Below the pieces are notes generated by a model, which ran no database searches, had not been told where the DNA came from, and saw only the letters and a program-made list of their open reading frames with translations. Below, one piece after another: positions 7,201-7,575 of a DNA stretch of 7,575 bases (the first letter of the stretch is position 1; each line of letters opens with the position of its first letter). The stretch is from the NCBI GenBank assembly GCA_013331375.1, contig DUGO01000246.1:1-7575 (forward strand). The letters run 5' to 3'. The translations under genes and the position numbers were made by a program. The DNA is from Candidatus Methanoperedentaceae archaeon (lineage in GTDB: Archaea; Halobacteriota; Methanosarcinia; Methanosarcinales; Methanoperedenaceae).

Positions 7201-7575
7201 ACCTGTGAACATGCGCGCCATAGACGAGTACAATGAGGTTGAGAACAGGCTAAATGACATGAAGTCCAAGAGGGACACCCTCTTCAGGGAACGACAGGGG
7301 ATACTCGACAGGATAGCCCATTATGAGCAGCAGAAAAAGGATACCTTCATGGAGTCGTTCACCGGGATAAACCACCAGTTCAAGAGCGTATTCGCAGAGC
7401 TCTCGGACGGGAGCGGTGAGCTTGAACTTACGAACACGGATGACCCGTTCGCAGGGGGTATGACCATAAAGGCCAAACCGTCGGAGAAGACCCTGCAGCG
7501 CCTCGAGGCTATGTCTGGTGGCGAAAAGAGCCTGACCGCGCTATCGCTCCTGTTCGCCATCCAGCAGTACAGACC
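4271..7575 (+). CDS. smc: Chromosome segregation protein SMC (C-terminus cut by the window edge)
   Basis: 1101 codons are present; typical SMC proteins run to about 1170-1190, so roughly the last 70-90 residues are missing. SMC dimers are ATP-driven DNA loop organisers that compact and separate chromosomes, normally with ScpA and ScpB kleisin partners. The GTG at 4271 gives the canonical beginning HIKEIELVNFKSFG. Walker A is GPNGSGKS (31-38), and the Q-loop is VVMQGDV with Q145. The N-terminal coiled-coil arm spans about 165-520. The hinge covers about 525-680, opening near GIYGTIAELGKV and closing with the glycine motif SGAMTGGN (659-666). The C-terminal arm follows, then the conserved PVNMRAIDEYN (978-988). 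The ABC signature MSGGEKS at 1081-1087 is intact, and the reading stops at LFAIQQYR, just short of Walker B and the D-loop. No frameshift is seen. Its size, motif set and hinge exclude Rad50, which has a zinc hook, and MukB. The upstream coiled-coil gene shares its transcript. Confidence 0.98.
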   Translation, partial: MHIKEIELVNFKSFGKRVKIPFYDDFTTISGPNGSGKSNIVDALLFALGLSNSRIMRAERLTDLIFNGDGDKKPDYAQVTVRFDNTDHEMAVPENEVTVTRKVKQTESGYYSYYYFNEKPVSLAEMHAQLAKAKITPEGYNVVMQGDVTRIIEMTPGERRKIIDEIAGVAEFEEKTDRAMNELEVVRERVERADVIIAEVDAQLRKLRSERDHAIKYQTLRDEKKKFEGYVILARQRDAVTELANIGREIDDKKSLTESQRAALLEKEADKSNTEAELASVNDLIKRKGEEEQIQVRKDIESIRGEASRCTGSIGVLEREIADIEAQRRKSFVEIEGLQGKMASFDSRVGEETLRKESLQKEMESRNAELRIMLAKIADVDARFAETRNRLDTRRDELEKAKSEKAELMRESDRLLDAARRKTSEAVDIEYEIEDARSRIDSASVDRKMAEDEIAALEGTIAAAQKDIDDLESGKVRLKAEQSEIEAALHALQQEYARADARVRAAKEMSYSGAVEAVLQAKKTRELAGIYGTIAELGKVSERYAVALEVAAGGRMQSIVVDTDEDASRAIEYLKEMKGGRATFLPLNRMERKEKLPGAPKAAGVIDYAINLITYDEKFDPAFWYVFRDTLVVDRLENARRFLGRARIVTFDGELLERSGAMTGGNLKSKVSFAASEKETLLKLSEKLTEYDSKRSSILKKLDTVEGHIAAMRRENSESEGQIVKARARLEEIASRGERLSEVIKSKQDALAESEKARAAIKAEMSAVEERMAASEAVIKEKQSAIDALTAQLEGSEVPALNAAADKIKGEIERLEGRVRDVEAFLNAIQLDKQYTDARIKEMRDRLAELDSRKEENRKRIDESRAEAAALEAKLGERMQREKQLDGELASLRADRDRISRLCDEKKDAVEKARAGLANAERLLLALSATKDALVSQVASLTAEVEKYGIAPEDELPPTETIRTRIESIQAAMEKLEPVNMRAIDEYNEVENRLNDMKSKRDTLFRERQGILDRIAHYEQQKKDTFMESFTGINHQFKSVFAELSDGSGELELTNTDDPFAGGMTIKAKPSEKTLQRLEAMSGGEKSLTALSLLFAIQQYR

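Noticed and set aside
4687..7278. Two long minus-strand open frames (4687-5706 and 6391-7278) of 339 and 295 codons
   Set aside because: They lie wholly inside smc, are extremely rich in Ser and Leu as expected from the antisense of Glu/Lys/Arg-rich coiled-coil codons, and show no motif.

Overview
The window is archaeal, most likely from a euryarchaeon related to the methanogens. The evidence is a set of archaea-specific genes: Pus10-type tRNA pseudouridine synthase, ribosomal protein L21e (eL21) and RNA polymerase subunit Rpo4/RpoF. It also shows TATA-type promoter elements, GAGG-type ribosome binding sites, and a codon usage rich in AGG and ATA. The SMC N-terminus reads like methanogen SMC proteins. 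I cannot fix the genus. A hand count gives about 40% GC for bases 1-420 and about 63% for bases 541-660, so the left edge differs in composition from the rest.

Layout. (1) 1-406, minus strand: the 5' part of an AT-rich gene that runs off the left edge. It encodes a small charged helical protein that resembles, from memory, the short partner proteins found beside DUF6516/TumE-type toxins in archaea. (2) 407-525: a divergent intergenic region with a TATA-like box facing each way, a short direct repeat of 11-bp period, and a C-rich tract just before the pus10 start. (3) 526-2484, plus strand: pus10, rpl21e and rpoF, packed with gaps of 2 and 4 nt, clearly one translation/transcription operon. 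(4) 2490-3758: a HerA/FtsK-clan (DUF87-like) ATPase 5 nt behind rpoF. In many archaea I would expect a DUF655 gene and rsmA/ksgA in this place. (5) 3759-3847: a non-coding gap with a good archaeal TATA box, starting a new unit. (6) 3848-4261: a small protein with a short coiled coil and a long Lys/Glu/Pro tail. (7) 4271-7575: smc, beginning with GTG, complete through the C-terminal ABC signature motif and cut by the right edge just before Walker B.

How the genes fit together. The first operon is translation and transcription housekeeping (tRNA T-loop modification, large ribosomal subunit, RNA polymerase stalk). The second half concerns DNA handling: a ring-type ATPase of the DNA-pumping clan, a small coiled-coil protein and the SMC chromosome organiser. 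The ATPase is coupled to the rpoF operon by spacing but sits next to the smc unit. The small protein is co-transcribed with smc and may be an SMC accessory factor; that is inference. I see no rRNA, tRNA, CRISPR array, insertion sequence or transposase. The most unexplained elements are the left-edge gene and the ATPase plus coiled-coil protein pair before smc.
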